64,000 bases of DNA from Pseudochrobactrum asaccharolyticum (lineage in GTDB: Bacteria > Pseudomonadota > Alphaproteobacteria > Rhizobiales > Rhizobiaceae), in assembly GCF_003314995.1 (NCBI RefSeq), contig NZ_QNRH01000001.1, positions 921,791 to 985,790 of the forward strand. The letters are read 5' to 3'. The first letter of the stretch is position 1; the number at the start of each line of letters is the position of its first letter. Under the pieces are notes generated by a model. It was not told the DNA's origin, made no database searches, and was given only the letters and a program-made list of their open reading frames with translations. The position numbers and the translations under genes were made by a program. Positions 43,507 through 53,982 of the stretch are shown one piece after another.

Positions 43507-44526
43507 TCAGCCGCCAAATCCACGCAGAAAATGTGTAAGATTTCCGCCAAGCTGATTACAGATATAACCGCCCTCCTGCACAATCACAGTCGGCAGTTTC
43601 AGGCTGGCGCATTTCTGAGCAATACTGGTGAAGCCTTGCTCATTAACGGTAAAGCCGCCAAACGGATCATGCTCGGAGGCATCAAGCCCGAGAGCTACCA
43701 CCAAAGCACCGGGGCGATAGGCACGAATACGATCCAGTGCCAGATCCAGCGCATCGAGAAACTCCTGATTGCCGGAACCACGCGCCAAAGGCAGGTTGTA
43801 ATTATAACCAAGCCCCGCACCCTCGCCGCGCTCTGAGACATATCCCCAGAAGAACGGATAGAACACCGACGGATCAACATGGATGGAAACCGTCATCACA
43901 TCTGCACGATGGTAGAAAATACCCTGAGTGCCGTTGCCGTGGTGCAGATCAACATCAAGAATAACCACACGATCATGGCTCTCACGCAGAATTTGCGCGG
44001 CGATCGCGGAGTTGTTCAGAAAGCAGAAGCCGCCAGCCATGTCGGCATAGGCATGATGTCCGGGCGGGCGGCACAGTGCATAGGCCGCAGGCTCACCATT
44101 CTGCACCAGTTTCGCGGCTTCAATCGCAGTCTGTGCACTCCAATAGGCTGAATTCCACGTATCCGCAGCAATCGGACATGCCGTATCGGCCATATGGTAT
44201 CCTGCACGGCCAACCGGTGATGTCGGATAGGAAAAATCACGGCGGTTCGGATGGATGTTCGGAATAACCTCATCCGATGCACCATTGATTGTTTGCCACT
44301 GGCCGTAAATGGTCTGCAGAAACTCCAGATATTCAGGACTATGCACGGCACTCACTGCCGTCAGACCATGATCCTGCGCTGCAATCATTGAAAGTCCGGC
44401 CTCATTTGCGCCGGTCAGAAGTCGCTGTATGCGCTCAGGTACTTCGGGATTAGGTTTGCGTGCACCAGCCGAAAGAAACATAGCCGGATTATGCGCGCGC
44501 TGAGGCTCAGCAAATGTAAATTTCAT
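43507..44526 (-). CDS. acetylpolyamine amidohydrolase / histone deacetylase family protein
   Basis: Zinc deacetylase of 339 aa in the bacterial class II HDAC-like group. Active-site patterns: RPPGHHAYADMAGGFCFLNN (tandem histidines), zinc ligands in ILDVDLHHGNGTQGIFY and the later aspartate in ALGLDASEHDP. The N-terminus FAEPQRAHNPAMFLSAGARKPNPE closely follows acetylpolyamine amidohydrolases such as that of Mycoplana, so acetylated polyamines are the likely substrate. Cytosolic. It is downstream of the MBL hydrolase gene on the same strand, with 124 bp between. Confidence 0.87.
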   Translation of the reverse strand: MKFTFAEPQRAHNPAMFLSAGARKPNPEVPERIQRLLTGANEAGLSMIAAQDHGLTAVSAVHSPEYLEFLQTIYGQWQTINGASDEVIPNIHPNRRDFSYPTSPVGRAGYHMADTACPIAADTWNSAYWSAQTAIEAAKLVQNGEPAAYALCRPPGHHAYADMAGGFCFLNNSAIAAQILRESHDRVVILDVDLHHGNGTQGIFYHRADVMTVSIHVDPSVFYPFFWGYVSERGEGAGLGYNYNLPLARGSGNQEFLDALDLALDRIRAYRPGALVVALGLDASEHDPFGGFTVNEQGFTSIAQKCASLKLPTVIVQEGGYICNQLGGNLTHFLRGFGG

Positions 44527-44650
44527 AAATCAGTTTCCTCCACATGCTGCAGCTATTTCCCCATATCTGCGATATGGTCTCCTGAATAACTGCACCAAAG
44601 GAAACTACGGACAGGTTTATTGAATTGCAAATGAAAACAACAGGCTGAAC

Positions 44651-45478
44651 CTATTCAGCTTCTGCACGCCATTCAAATGCCAGACCATCATAGGCAGGCT
44701 CGATGTTTTCAGGCAAAGCGGCACGCACTTCATCATAATCCAGCGGCACATGCATATGGGTCAGAATAGCGTGGCACGGCTTCAAACGTGCAATCCATTC
44801 CAGTGCTTCATCAAGACTGAAATGGCTCGGATGTGTTTTATATTGCAGCGCGTCAATCAGCAAAACGTCCAGATTTTCCAGCGATGAAGCGGTTTCCGGC
44901 GGGAAAGCATTTACATCAGAGCAATAAGCGACATTGCCGATACGAAAACCAAGACTGGTAATATCGCCATGCACCAATGGCATTGCCTGAAAGCGGATTG
45001 CGCCGCCTGCCCCGTTAATGCTGAAATCCTCCGTATTGGTGATTTCATGCGCTCTCAGAATTGGCGGATAACTGGAGCCGTAAGGCGTAGCAAAACAGTA
45101 GCCAAAAGCCTCGTAGAGCCGGTTGAGCGTAAAACGGTTGGCGTAAATCGGCATCAGCTTTTTATTGTCCAGCATGAAGCTACGCAGATCATCAATGCCG
45201 TGGATATGGTCTGCATGCGGGTGCGTATAAACAACAGCGTCGAGATGATGGTCAGGTTTGCCTTCCAGACCGTCAATGATTTGGGAACGAAAATCCGGCC
45301 CCGTATCGATCACCACACGCGTTGTACCGGCGCTGCTGACCCGCTCCACCATCAGCGATGCGCGACGACGGCGGTTCTTCGGATTGAGCGGATTGCAATT
45401 TCCCCAATCGCCGTTCGGACGCGGCACACCCGGAGATGAGCCGCAACCAAGAACTGTAAAGCGATAGAAGTCAGACAT
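44651..45478 (-). CDS. MBL fold metallo-hydrolase (PhnP-like)
   Basis: A 275-aa metallo-beta-lactamase-fold phosphodiesterase-like enzyme. VLGCGSSPGVPRPNGDWGNC at the N-terminus and the metal motif THPHADHIHGIDDLR are typical of the PhnP/lipoyl-transferase-associated branch; HMHVPLDYDE near the end supplies a further histidine. Its place directly after tatD and metG is conserved in Brucella relatives, so it belongs to that operon. Probable substrates are cyclic phosphodiesters or nucleotide-like compounds. Confidence 0.88.
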   Translation of the reverse strand: MSDFYRFTVLGCGSSPGVPRPNGDWGNCNPLNPKNRRRRASLMVERVSSAGTTRVVIDTGPDFRSQIIDGLEGKPDHHLDAVVYTHPHADHIHGIDDLRSFMLDNKKLMPIYANRFTLNRLYEAFGYCFATPYGSSYPPILRAHEITNTEDFSINGAGGAIRFQAMPLVHGDITSLGFRIGNVAYCSDVNAFPPETASSLENLDVLLIDALQYKTHPSHFSLDEALEWIARLKPCHAILTHMHVPLDYDEVRAALPENIEPAYDGLAFEWRAEAE

Positions 45479-45561
45479 ATGTCAATTCCGCTTTTATATG
45501 CCTTTTAATAATTAAATATCAAAAGGTTGAAATGTTTTTCTGATAATTTAATTAAGCATTA

Positions 45562-46338
45562 TCAGCGTGATATTTTGGTGAACAGGCGAAGCACATTCTC
45601 ACCGGTAATCCGGCGAATTTCCGCATCACTCACACCAATGACATCTGCCAGCACCGCAGCCGTATGCGCCACATAGGACGGCTCGTTACGCTTACCGCGA
45701 TGTGGCATTGGTGCCAGATAAGGTGCATCTGTTTCAACCAGCAGACGATCATGCGGCACGATTTTTGCGGCTTCACGAATTTCTGCAGAGTTTTTGAAAG
45801 TGATGATACCGGAGAAAGAAACATAGCCACCCAGCTCAACGCCCGTACGTGCCAGTTCAATCCCTGATGAGAAGCAATGCAGAATAAACGGAAACGCGCC
45901 TTTGGTGGTTTCTTCACGTAGCAATGCCGCCATATCCTCATCCGCGCTGCGGGCATGGATCACAAGCGGCAATTGTGTACGGCGCGATGCCTCAATATGG
46001 GTCAGCAAACCTTGGCGCTGGGCTTCCGGTGTTGAATAATCATAGTGATAATCCAGACCAGCTTCACCGATGGCCACGACTTTCGGATGCTGCGCTAGAC
46101 GCACCAGCTCATCAGCTGTCACATCCAGTTCTTCATGCGCATTATTCGGATGGGTGCCGACTGAGCAATAAACCTGATCATAGCTCTCTGCAACGGCGAG
46201 GATCTGATCAAACTTCTTCACGCGGGTGCAGATGGTGATCATTTTTTCAACACCGGCATCAAGTGCCCGTTGAATAATCGCGTCACGCTCTTCTGCAAAA
46301 TCAGCGAAATCGAGATGGCAATGGCTGTCTACAAGCAT
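45562..46338 (-). CDS. tatD: TatD family metal-dependent DNase
   Basis: A 258-aa TIM-barrel hydrolase with two-metal site. Ligands lie in DSHCHLDF at the N-terminus, GEAGLDYHYD, PLVIHARSADED, LHCFSSG and LVETDAPYL. The family has 3'-5' DNase activity linked to DNA repair and quality control. It follows metG by 76 bp and lies in the conserved tmk-holB-metG-tatD run. A short hairpin CCCGAG/CTCGGG just upstream of its start may affect translation. Confidence 0.93.
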   Translation of the reverse strand: MLVDSHCHLDFADFAEERDAIIQRALDAGVEKMITICTRVKKFDQILAVAESYDQVYCSVGTHPNNAHEELDVTADELVRLAQHPKVVAIGEAGLDYHYDYSTPEAQRQGLLTHIEASRRTQLPLVIHARSADEDMAALLREETTKGAFPFILHCFSSGIELARTGVELGGYVSFSGIITFKNSAEIREAAKIVPHDRLLVETDAPYLAPMPHRGKRNEPSYVAHTAAVLADVIGVSDAEIRRITGENVLRLFTKISR

Positions 46339-46376
46339 AATAAAAGTCCTGCCCGAGGTTTAGCACTCGGGAAAAT

Positions 46377-46402
46377 GATACGGGCGATAATTCGCCCGTA
46401 TC
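46377..46402 (-). terminator. hairpin between metG and tatD
   Basis: Perfect 11-bp stem GATACGGGCGA with TAAT loop, followed on the minus strand by ATTTTCCC. It may act as a partial terminator inside the metG-tatD unit. Confidence 0.65.
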
Positions 46403-46414
46403 TTATATAAGATA

Positions 46415-47953
46415 TTACTCTTCAGTTTCCACATAACGCGGGAAGATCGGCTCTGGTGCCGGCAGTTCAGCACCGCTGACCAATACTTCACCGAGATCGG
46501 CAAAGCTGCGCTTGTCTGCAGCAATACCCAGAATATCCAGCAGCTTGGCTGAGGATGTCGGGATATAGGCCTGTGTCATGATCGCAACGCGACGCAGCAC
46601 TTCAGCGGTCGTATAGAGAACTGTGCCCATGCGAACCGGATCGGTTTTGCGCAGAGCCCAAGGCTCCTGAGCCGCGAAGTAACGGTTGGCTTCCGATACC
46701 ACATTGAAAATTGCCGCCAGCGCCTGATGAATAGCCTGAACTTTCATCGCATTACGGGCGATATCCAGCGCTTCTTCAGCCAATTTCAGAATAGCCGTGT
46801 CTTCCTCATGGAAATTGGCTTTTTCCGGAACTTTGCCTTCGCAGTTCTTGGCGATCATCGACAGCGAGCGTTGTGCCAGATTGCCAAGATCATTGGCGAG
46901 ATCGGCATTGGTACGGTTGACAATCGCTTCGTGATTGTAGCTGCCGTCCTGACCGAAAGGTACTTCACGCAGGAAGAAATAGCGCACCTGATCCAGACCG
47001 TAACGGTCGATAAATGCGAACGGATCGATCACATTGCCAACCGATTTCGACATTTTCTCGCCGCGATTGAACAGGAAACCATGCGCGAAAACACGTTCCG
47101 GCAGAGGCAAACCGGCAGACATCAGGAATGCAGGCCAGTAAACCGCATGGAAACGCACAATGTCTTTACCCAGAATATGGGCAGTTGCAGGCCAGAACTG
47201 TGCCTTCTCCGCGTCCATATCCGGATAGCCGATAGCGGTGAGATAGTTGGTCAGGGCATCAACCCAGACATACATCACGTGCTTGTCGTTGCCTGGCACC
47301 GGCACACCCCAGTCAAAGGTGGTGCGGGAAACAGACAGGTCACGCAGGCCGGATTTGATGAAGCTCAGCACTTCATTGCGGCGCTCAGATGGGCCGACAA
47401 AGTCCGGATGCTTTTCGAAATAGTCGATCAGCGGCTGCTGGTATTTGGACAGACGGAAGAAATAGCTTTCTTCTTCATGCCATTCTACCGGCGAACCGAT
47501 CGGCTCACGGCGCACGCCGTCTTCACCAACGGTTGTTTCGCTTTCGTCAAAATAGGCTTCCTGACGAACCGAATACCAACCGGCATAGCTGTCGAGATAG
47601 ATATCGCCGTTGGCAACCATACGCTCCCAGATATCCTGACAAGCTTTGTAATGACGGTCTTCCGTAGTGCGGATGAACTGGTCATGGCTGGAGCCGATTT
47701 TCGCCAGCATTTCGCGGAACACGGCAGAGTTCTTGTCTGCCAGTTCAAGCGGTGTAATGCCTTCCTTCTCAGCGGTCTGCTGCATTTTCAGACCATGTTC
47801 GTCTGTACCGGTCAGAAACAGCACATCTTTGCCGTCCAGACGCTGGAAGCGCGCCATGGCATCGGTAGCAATCGATGTGTAGGCATGGCCGATATGCGGC
47901 GTGCCGTTCGGATAGAAGATCGGGGTGGTGATATAAAATTTTTCGCGGCTCAT
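46415..47953 (-). CDS. metG: methionyl-tRNA synthetase
   Basis: Class I synthetase of 512 aa. The HIGH-type motif is [18 protein letters not shown] near the N-terminus; the KMSKS loop is [14 protein letters not shown]. There is no zinc-knuckle insertion of the E. coli type and no C-terminal tRNA-binding domain, which is normal for the short alphaproteobacterial form (metS). It charges tRNA-Met for initiation and elongation. Lies in the conserved order holB-metG-tatD; a gap of 214 bp separates it from holB. Confidence 0.95.
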   Translation of the reverse strand: MSREKFYITTPIFYPNGTPHIGHAYTSIATDAMARFQRLDGKDVLFLTGTDEHGLKMQQTAEKEGITPLELADKNSAVFREMLAKIGSSHDQFIRTTEDRHYKACQDIWERMVANGDIYLDSYAGWYSVRQEAYFDESETTVGEDGVRREPIGSPVEWHEEESYFFRLSKYQQPLIDYFEKHPDFVGPSERRNEVLSFIKSGLRDLSVSRTTFDWGVPVPGNDKHVMYVWVDALTNYLTAIGYPDMDAEKAQFWPATAHILGKDIVRFHAVYWPAFLMSAGLPLPERVFAHGFLFNRGEKMSKSVGNVIDPFAFIDRYGLDQVRYFFLREVPFGQDGSYNHEAIVNRTNADLANDLGNLAQRSLSMIAKNCEGKVPEKANFHEEDTAILKLAEEALDIARNAMKVQAIHQALAAIFNVVSEANRYFAAQEPWALRKTDPVRMGTVLYTTAEVLRRVAIMTQAYIPTSSAKLLDILGIAADKRSFADLGEVLVSGAELPAPEPIFPRYVETEE

Positions 47954-48167
47954 GTCGGATCCGTCTTGTCGAGATATTTTATCTCATGAAGTCAATATGA
48001 TGATAACTGATAAAACCGGCATATCGCATGTCAGGCGTGAAGTCAGCCCTAAATGCAACTAAATCAGAAACTCATGCTTGTTTATGCGGTTTTTGATCGT
48101 ATGAGTGGTGCATTTTAGCACTTCCACAGCGACCGGCCTGCTCGGCGGCATCAGCCGGTCTCAAGCC

Positions 48168-49241
48168 TCAGACCGGCATGCCGCTGCGCATTGCGCGATA
48201 CATCTTTTCCATCATGATCAGTGCTGCTTGTTTGCGGTCGAGATTATAACTCTCTGTTTCCAACGCTTCACGGCGCAGATCATCCCAGAATTGCGACCAT
48301 TGGCTGGCCTGCACAACCTGTCCTTGTTCAGCAAGGCTAAGCGCCTGTCCGGCGGCTTTATCCAGCAGATATTCAAGGAACAGCTGGTTTTGAACGTCAG
48401 CATCACGACCACCGAGCACGGCGGCAAGCGCCTGCGCTCTCAGTAGATCAAAGTGATTACCGCCAAGAACAGTATCGACTGTATCCGTAATTTCCAGCCC
48501 GCCATGGGCAACAAGCAACAGAGCCTTACGTACAGAACCTTCAGCCCGCGCACTCAATGCTGCAAAATATGCCTGATCCTGAACATCAATGCCGACATCT
48601 CTGCCTGCAACTTCCAGCGCACGTTTCAGCTCGGCATCATCCAGCGGCTTAAACGCCAGTGACTGGCAGCGTGAACGAATGGTTGGCAGCAAACGACCGG
48701 ATGAATGGGAAATCAGAATAAACAGTGCCCGTGCCGGTGGTTCTTCCAGCGTTTTTAACAGAGCATTGGCAGCATTGCGGTTCATATCATCCGCAGGATC
48801 AATAATCACAATACGCCATGCACCGTCACCGGATGTGCGGCTCAGGAAATGTGTAATACGGCGGATTTCTTCAACCGTAATTGCAGTGCGGTATTTGCCG
48901 GTTTTGGCATCATATGGCCGCGTAATATGCAGAAGCGCCGGATGCATACCCTGCGAAATCTGACGATAAGGCGCCGCATCTAAATCCGGTGTATCAAGCT
49001 GCTGCGGTGCTGCTGCGCTGTCCGGATATTTCAGCATATGACCGGCAAGATGAAAGCCGGTTGTTGCTTTGCCAATGCCCTGCAAACCTTCAAACAGCAG
49101 TGCATGGTGCATGCGGCCTTCCTGGTAGGCTTGCGCGAGAAATGTCCGCACATCCTCATGGGCAGTCAAAAAAGCGGTCGCATTCGGTGCCGGAACGCCG
49201 TCAATCGCATCATAAGTGCTGTTTGGTGCCTGTTCAGCCAT
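48168..49241 (-). CDS. holB: DNA polymerase III delta' subunit
   Basis: Clamp-loader subunit of 357 aa. The degenerate Walker A region is [57 protein letters not shown] spans Walker B and sensor regions (quoted only by its ends: IDPADDMN and LLKTLEEPP). The delta' family is known for a non-functional nucleotide site. It overlaps the start side of tmk's end by 8 bp, so tmk and holB are coupled. Works at the replication fork to load the beta clamp. Confidence 0.93.
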   Translation of the reverse strand: MAEQAPNSTYDAIDGVPAPNATAFLTAHEDVRTFLAQAYQEGRMHHALLFEGLQGIGKATTGFHLAGHMLKYPDSAAAPQQLDTPDLDAAPYRQISQGMHPALLHITRPYDAKTGKYRTAITVEEIRRITHFLSRTSGDGAWRIVIIDPADDMNRNAANALLKTLEEPPARALFILISHSSGRLLPTIRSRCQSLAFKPLDDAELKRALEVAGRDVGIDVQDQAYFAALSARAEGSVRKALLLVAHGGLEITDTVDTVLGGNHFDLLRAQALAAVLGGRDADVQNQLFLEYLLDKAAGQALSLAEQGQVVQASQWSQFWDDLRREALETESYNLDRKQAALIMMEKMYRAMRSGMPV

Positions 49242-49887
49242 GGGCAGACACCTCCCGTTGTTTCACTGCTGCATCAGACAATGCGGCGATCTCCGCGCTG
49301 ATCTCATCGACTGTGCGGTCTGCATCAATCACTTTGCAGCGCTGCGGCTCACTGGCAGCAATGGCCAAAAATGCCTGACGGCGCGCCTCATGGGTGGCAA
49401 TAGTTTCCTTCTCAAAACGATCAGCCACTTCAGTCCCGCGGCGCAAGCCTGCGCGCGCCAGACCTTTATCGGCCGGAATATCGAGAATGAAAGTCAGGTC
49501 AGGCATGGTGCCGTCAATCGCAATGCGTTCAACCGACTGCATGAATTGCGGATCAAGATTACCGCTAATGCCCTGATAAACACGGCTGGAATCGATAAAG
49601 CGATCGCACAGCACAATCTGTCCGGCTTCAATTGCAGGTCGGATTTTCTGATCAACATGATCGCTGCGCGCTGCGGCAAACAACAGGGCTTCCATAGCGG
49701 GCCCGTAAGTTTCTGCCGCGCCGCTTAAGATCACATGACGGACAGCCTCTGCCCCTGCCGAGCCACCGGGCTCGCGGGTAACAATCACCTCAAAGCCTTG
49801 CGCGCGCAGATGATCAGCCAAAGCAAGAATCTGCGTGGATTTCCCCGCGCCTTCTCCGCCTTCAAATGTGATCAGCAATCCTGACAA
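49234..49887 (-). CDS. tmk: thymidylate kinase
   Basis: A 217-aa dTMP kinase of the dTTP pathway. The P-loop is [12 protein letters not shown], substrate region [14 protein letters not shown], and the LID has [16 protein letters not shown]. Homology begins with [10 protein letters not shown], so I chose the TTG at 49887, which has AGGAAAA upstream; the frame is open to 49959 but those 24 residues are not family-like. Its 3' end overlaps holB by 8 bp. Upstream lies the D-Ala-D-Ala carboxypeptidase gene in the same orientation. Confidence 0.93.
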   Translation of the reverse strand: MSGLLITFEGGEGAGKSTQILALADHLRAQGFEVIVTREPGGSAGAEAVRHVILSGAAETYGPAMEALLFAAARSDHVDQKIRPAIEAGQIVLCDRFIDSSRVYQGISGNLDPQFMQSVERIAIDGTMPDLTFILDIPADKGLARAGLRRGTEVADRFEKETIATHEARRQAFLAIAASEPQRCKVIDADRTVDEISAEIAALSDAAVKQREVSAHG

Positions 49888-49986
49888 AGCTCTGATTTTC
49901 CTAAGCAGTCGAAATAAAATTTGAATAAAGCTTATTGAGGATGGGCATGGCTTTGTCAAATAAAACCGACAAGGCGCATAAGTACC

Positions 49987-51198
49987 TTATTTCAGCAAGC
50001 GGCGTATCCAGCCCGTTGCCAACTCATATAGGGCATCAAGCGATTTATTACGCAATGTCCCTTCAGCTACATCCTGTGCCGCATAGACCGGCCGCTCCAG
50101 CAGAACATCCTTATCATGCAGGATTTGTATCCGGCCGATCTCCTGCCCTTTTGTAACGGGCGCTGCAACCGGCCCTTCATAAATCACCTGTGAGCGCAAT
50201 TTGGTTTTATCCTGAACCGGCACAAGCACAGACACAGCCTCCTGTACCACCAACCCAACCGAGCCTTGTGTACCGCCATAGAGCGCGGCCTGCGCCACTT
50301 CCGTATCGGCGTTAAAAACAGGCGTTTTGACAAAATCATTCATTGCCCAGCGGATCAGTTTTTCAGCATCTTCAGTTCTTTCCAGCACAGATTTTGCGCC
50401 ATTCAGCCCCAGATAGACCCGTCGTCCGTTTTGCTGTGCGGAAGCAATAATCGACAGCCCTGTCTCTTTCGTACCGCCCATTGCCAGTCCGTCAGCCCCC
50501 ATATTGAGGCGCAGCAGCGGGTTGCGGTTTCGCTGCAGAATATTATTCCAGCTAAAACTTTCCTGACTATAAAGCGGATAATATTGCGCGTAGCTGTCGT
50601 GTAAATGCCGTGCCAGCTTCACCATATCTGTCAAAGTCACCTGCTGCTTGCCATCCTGAGGCAAACCGGTAGGATTGATAAAGACCGATTGCTTCAAACC
50701 CAGTGCATGCGCCCGCTCATTCATTGTCTGCGCAAAAGCCTGTTCGCTGCCGCTCATGCCTTCTGCAAGCACGATAGCGCCGTCATTGGCCGATTGAACG
50801 GTAATTCCCTGTATCAGATCATTGACTGTCAGCTGTGAATTCAGCCTGGCAAACATCGTTGCTGTACGAGACGGCGCTCCGCCGGTACGCCATGCATGTT
50901 CGCTGACTGTAAAGGCAGTATCCGGCTGCAACTTACCCTCAGCCAATGCCTTAAATGCAATTTCAGCCGTCATCAGTTTGGCCAGCGATGCAGGCGGGAA
51001 AGGCTGATCAGCCTTGCGGGAAAACAAAACGCTGCCGGTATCGGCATCAAACAGCAAGATCTGCTCGGATTTTACGGTAAAAGGCGGTTCGGCACTATGG
51101 GCATTCGAGCTAAAAAATTGCGTCACCATCAGCACAGCGGCAAAACAGACCTTACGCACAGGCTTTGCTTTGACATTTGCGCTTTGAAACCAGACCAC
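49987..51198 (-). CDS. dacF: D-alanyl-D-alanine carboxypeptidase (DacA/DacF type)
   Basis: Penicillin-binding protein of 403 aa, trimming the terminal D-Ala of peptidoglycan side chains in the periplasm. An N-terminal signal sequence precedes AEPPFTVKSEQ. Catalytic motifs: SxxK in ASLAKLMTAE, SxN in VQSANDGAIVLAE and KTG-type in GGTKETGLS. The last residues RRLLK may form the usual amphipathic membrane anchor. Position between rlpA and tmk is conserved in Brucella relatives. Confidence 0.92.
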   Translation of the reverse strand: MVWFQSANVKAKPVRKVCFAAVLMVTQFFSSNAHSAEPPFTVKSEQILLFDADTGSVLFSRKADQPFPPASLAKLMTAEIAFKALAEGKLQPDTAFTVSEHAWRTGGAPSRTATMFARLNSQLTVNDLIQGITVQSANDGAIVLAEGMSGSEQAFAQTMNERAHALGLKQSVFINPTGLPQDGKQQVTLTDMVKLARHLHDSYAQYYPLYSQESFSWNNILQRNRNPLLRLNMGADGLAMGGTKETGLSIIASAQQNGRRVYLGLNGAKSVLERTEDAEKLIRWAMNDFVKTPVFNADTEVAQAALYGGTQGSVGLVVQEAVSVLVPVQDKTKLRSQVIYEGPVAAPVTKGQEIGRIQILHDKDVLLERPVYAAQDVAEGTLRNKSLDALYELATGWIRRLLK

Positions 51199-51314
51199 CT
51201 TGCTCTCCGCTCATTATTTTCAATCATCCGGATTTAAAAATAAAACACGATGATTGACGATCCATGAAGCTGAAATAAAAAACGTCCGGCAAAACCGGAC
51301 GTTCAACAAGACTT

Positions 51315-51465
51315 ATAGCATTTGCGAGCCAAAAGTGCGAAGCGCCTCCACAGGGAAATCAGTTCACCGGACTGATTTTTTTCCTGCTGCAATGCGTTGG
51401 ATAATGCGTAAAAACAAACAATTACAGCGGTTCCAACGTTTCAGTCTTAACTGGAACCGCTGCAA
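51315..51465. repeat. Bru-RS/RIME-like repeat, copy F (long form)
   Basis: The inverted counterpart of copy C at 30726-30879. It has TTTGCGAGCCAAAAGTGCGA at its left end, the inner stem AAATCAGTTCACCGG/CTGATTT, and a closing palindrome CAGCGGTTCC ... GGAACCGCTG. Lies between dac and rlpA. Confidence 0.85.
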
Positions 51466-51481
51466 TCAGTTTATAGCTGAT

Positions 51482-52753
51482 TTATTCCGCGCGTACCACA
51501 AAGGCATCATTTGCACCGGCAGCCCATGCAGCCTGCAACAACGCATCATTATTGCCGTTGCGGGATTTTGCAGTCAGGCTGTAAAGAGCACCATCGCCTT
51601 CCGGTGTCATGGAACGGCTGACAGCACCCAACTTACCAAGCGCTGCCGCAATACGGTCAGCTTCAATCTTGCTGCTGAATGTGCCGAGATCCACAAACTC
51701 ACCCTGCTCGGCCGATGAGTTCAGGAATTTCGCAGCCTGCGCATTGCGCCAGTCTGCAGATGCAGCATCCGGCATCAGCACTTTAGAATAGATACCCTCA
51801 TTAGCCTGTGCAATGCGGTTTGAAGCATAAGCGCTCACCAGAACATCACTCTGCGCAGCCGCATAGAGACCGTATGGCTTATCGAGTGGTACCGGAATGA
51901 CTGCCGGCAGCGCCGGTGCGGCACCGTCAGCAAAACCGAATGGCAGCTGTGGCTGGCCGGAAATCTGATCAAAGGCGCTGGCTGAACCCTGCTCTGCACG
52001 ATTAGGTGCCGATGTCGGTGTCGGGCCATTCATCGCCATCATCACGCCGGTTGCAGGCTGACCAATATTGTCATTGCTGCCCGCAGGACGATAAGACGCC
52101 ATCAGATAGGCATCATCCAGCCCATGAAGCGGCGCACGACCGACATATTCAACTTTAACATTTGCAGTGCCATGATGCTTATAATCCAGCATCTCAGCCG
52201 CTTTTTCCGACATATCAATAATACGGTCGTTGGAGTAAGGGCCGCGATCATTGACACGCACGATCACTGAACTGCCATTAGCGGTATTGGTCACACGGGC
52301 ATAGCTTGGCAGTGGCATGGTCGGATGGGCAGCTGTCAGATGCGCCATGTCATAGACTTCGCCATTGGCAGTCAGGCGACCGTGAAAGGCCGAACCATAC
52401 CAGGAAGCGCGGCCGACCTTCACATAATTCGGGTCTTCCTTCGGCTTATACCATTTGTCTTTGACTTTATAAGGCTTGCCAACCTGATTGCGGCCGCCGC
52501 CGCGCGGAATTTTTTTGCCATTGGCAACACGCGGGCTGGCTTTAACGCCATAGGCGGATTCTGCAAAATATTCTTTGGAACGTTTTTTCTGCTGTTTGAC
52601 TTCCGGCTGCGGTGCTGCGCAGGCCGTTGCCAGCAAACCGACAATGCCAAGATAGAGAACACGTTTCACTTGAGAAGAATGCAGCATCCAGCCCCCGCTC
52701 TTTTTCTTGTCTTTGGTAACAGGCGCATGCGGCTGTTTCTGAAATGACTTCAT
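51482..52753 (-). CDS. rlpA: septal ring lytic transglycosylase RlpA family lipoprotein
   Basis: About 423 aa. A long N-terminal cytosolic stretch precedes a hydrophobic segment with lipobox-like LLATACAAPQP, so an outer-membrane lipoprotein is likely. The RlpA double-psi barrel has VGRASWYGSAFHGRLTANGE and VRVNDRGPYSNDRIIDMSEKAAEML. A SPOR-type C-terminal domain (FVDLGTFSSKIEADRIAAAL) binds denuded glycan at the septum. It acts on peptidoglycan during division. ATG 52753 is preferred; the frame is open to 52783. Upstream of dac in a conserved envelope block. Confidence 0.9.
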   Translation of the reverse strand: MKSFQKQPHAPVTKDKKKSGGWMLHSSQVKRVLYLGIVGLLATACAAPQPEVKQQKKRSKEYFAESAYGVKASPRVANGKKIPRGGGRNQVGKPYKVKDKWYKPKEDPNYVKVGRASWYGSAFHGRLTANGEVYDMAHLTAAHPTMPLPSYARVTNTANGSSVIVRVNDRGPYSNDRIIDMSEKAAEMLDYKHHGTANVKVEYVGRAPLHGLDDAYLMASYRPAGSNDNIGQPATGVMMAMNGPTPTSAPNRAEQGSASAFDQISGQPQLPFGFADGAAPALPAVIPVPLDKPYGLYAAAQSDVLVSAYASNRIAQANEGIYSKVLMPDAASADWRNAQAAKFLNSSAEQGEFVDLGTFSSKIEADRIAAALGKLGAVSRSMTPEGDGALYSLTAKSRNGNNDALLQAAWAAGANDAFVVRAE

Positions 52754-52783
52754 AACGCTACTCAAACCCATCACAAACAACAA

Positions 52784-53276
52784 AAATCAGTCTGCAACCA
52801 AACCGGCATTTTTCCTGTTTCTTATACCAGCCAGACTATGACAGTCTTAATTTCGTATAACCAAACAGTTTCAAAACCTTTATTCAAGGCCAAAAATGCC
52901 TAACACGAGGCAACAACTCGCAAGAAAACATTGACGAAATCTTAAAATTCACCATTTGCGCAGGCTCACAAACCTTGTCTTACGGAATTTTTGCCTAGAT
53001 ATTCGGGCAGTAGGGGGCGTTATTATGTAAAAACATTTCAGACATTGCGGCACAAATTAACATTTTCATGATAAAATAATGTCGTATTATCAGTTGGTTA
53101 CAATAGATGGCTATAGCTTAGACTATAAGAACCGCCCTAACTCTCACCTCAAACCGCCCGGATATTAACCAAGTTTCTATTTCACTGGGGAAAGCAACAG
53201 CCAGTTTTTGCATTTCAGCACTTTTTAGCTGTGGCCATCCTCTGCAACACACCCGCCTAATGAACGGAAGATAACT
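52784..53276. other. long intergenic region, no gene found
   Basis: About 490 bp between the divergent rlpA and MAPEG genes. I scanned for tRNA-like cloverleafs, hairpins with T-runs and ORFs and saw none that convince. It presumably holds the rlpA promoter on one side and that of the MAPEG gene on the other. Confidence 0.4.
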
Positions 53277-53669
53277 TTGAGCACAGAACTGACCCTCGCC
53301 GTCTGGATGCTGATCATCGCACTGGTTCAGATTTTTCTTCCTGCTATGTTTCGCAATCGTGAGACCGGTCTTGATTATAATGCAGGCCCGCGCGATGAGG
53401 CCGGACCACCGGTTGGCATTATCACAGGTCGCCTGCAGCGCGCGCAACGCAACCTGTTCGAAACCCTGCCCCTGTTTCTGGCAGCTATCATTATTGCGCA
53501 TATCGCGGGTCGTGAAGGCACTCTGACACTGACCGGCGCATGGATCTACGTTATCGGCCGCGTGCTCTATATTCCCGCCTATGGCTTTGGAATTCCATAT
53601 ATCCGCAGCCTGATCTGGGGCGTATCACTGGCGGGTCTGGTTTTGATTATTCTGGCTCTGCTTGGATGA
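53277..53669 (+). CDS. MAPEG family membrane protein
   Basis: Four-helix inner-membrane protein of 130 aa. The pattern NAGPRDEAGPPVGIITGRLQRAQRNLFETLPLF (outlined by its ends) is the bacterial MAPEG signature, with RAQRN-x-x-E-x-LP being the glutathione-site region in eukaryotic members. TTG start at 53277 with GGAAG upstream; no ATG suits. Bacterial roles are poorly known, possibly glutathione or lipid-peroxide metabolism. Stands alone. Confidence 0.88.
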   Translation: MSTELTLAVWMLIIALVQIFLPAMFRNRETGLDYNAGPRDEAGPPVGIITGRLQRAQRNLFETLPLFLAAIIIAHIAGREGTLTLTGAWIYVIGRVLYIPAYGFGIPYIRSLIWGVSLAGLVLIILALLG

Positions 53670-53982
53670 GTGAAACAGATGTATTTAAATCAAATCTAAA
53701 ACAAACAAACCTTATCTACAAAGTTTTTGCGGATAATGCGGATTTTATTAGTTTTATAACAAATATTGTTTTATGGGATGGGCAGTATTGAAATGGCACT
53801 TATTTGATATTCAGACTTCCCGTTCCGGAACGGGTAATGCGCATAATAGATCACAGTGACCGGTCCGGATTGTTTACTCTGTCGCATTGTCACATTCGCC
53901 AAGTTGCAACAAGCCGTCTGTGAAATGCTTTAATACGCAATATTCGGATCTCCGCCTGCGCTCAGGGATATTTATACGAACT
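53670..53982. other. intergenic region before the second cyclase
   Basis: About 310 bp, AT-rich in the first half. The frame of the cyclase is open from 53887 but the preferred start is at 53983. No other feature seen. Confidence 0.35.

Noticed and set aside
46727..47989. 420-codon open frame on the plus strand
   Set aside because: Antisense to metG, whose motifs are intact; no ribosome site and no domain.
52784..53276. Search for a tRNA or small RNA in the long rlpA upstream gap
   Set aside because: No cloverleaf, no strong hairpin with T-run and no repeat; nothing to call.
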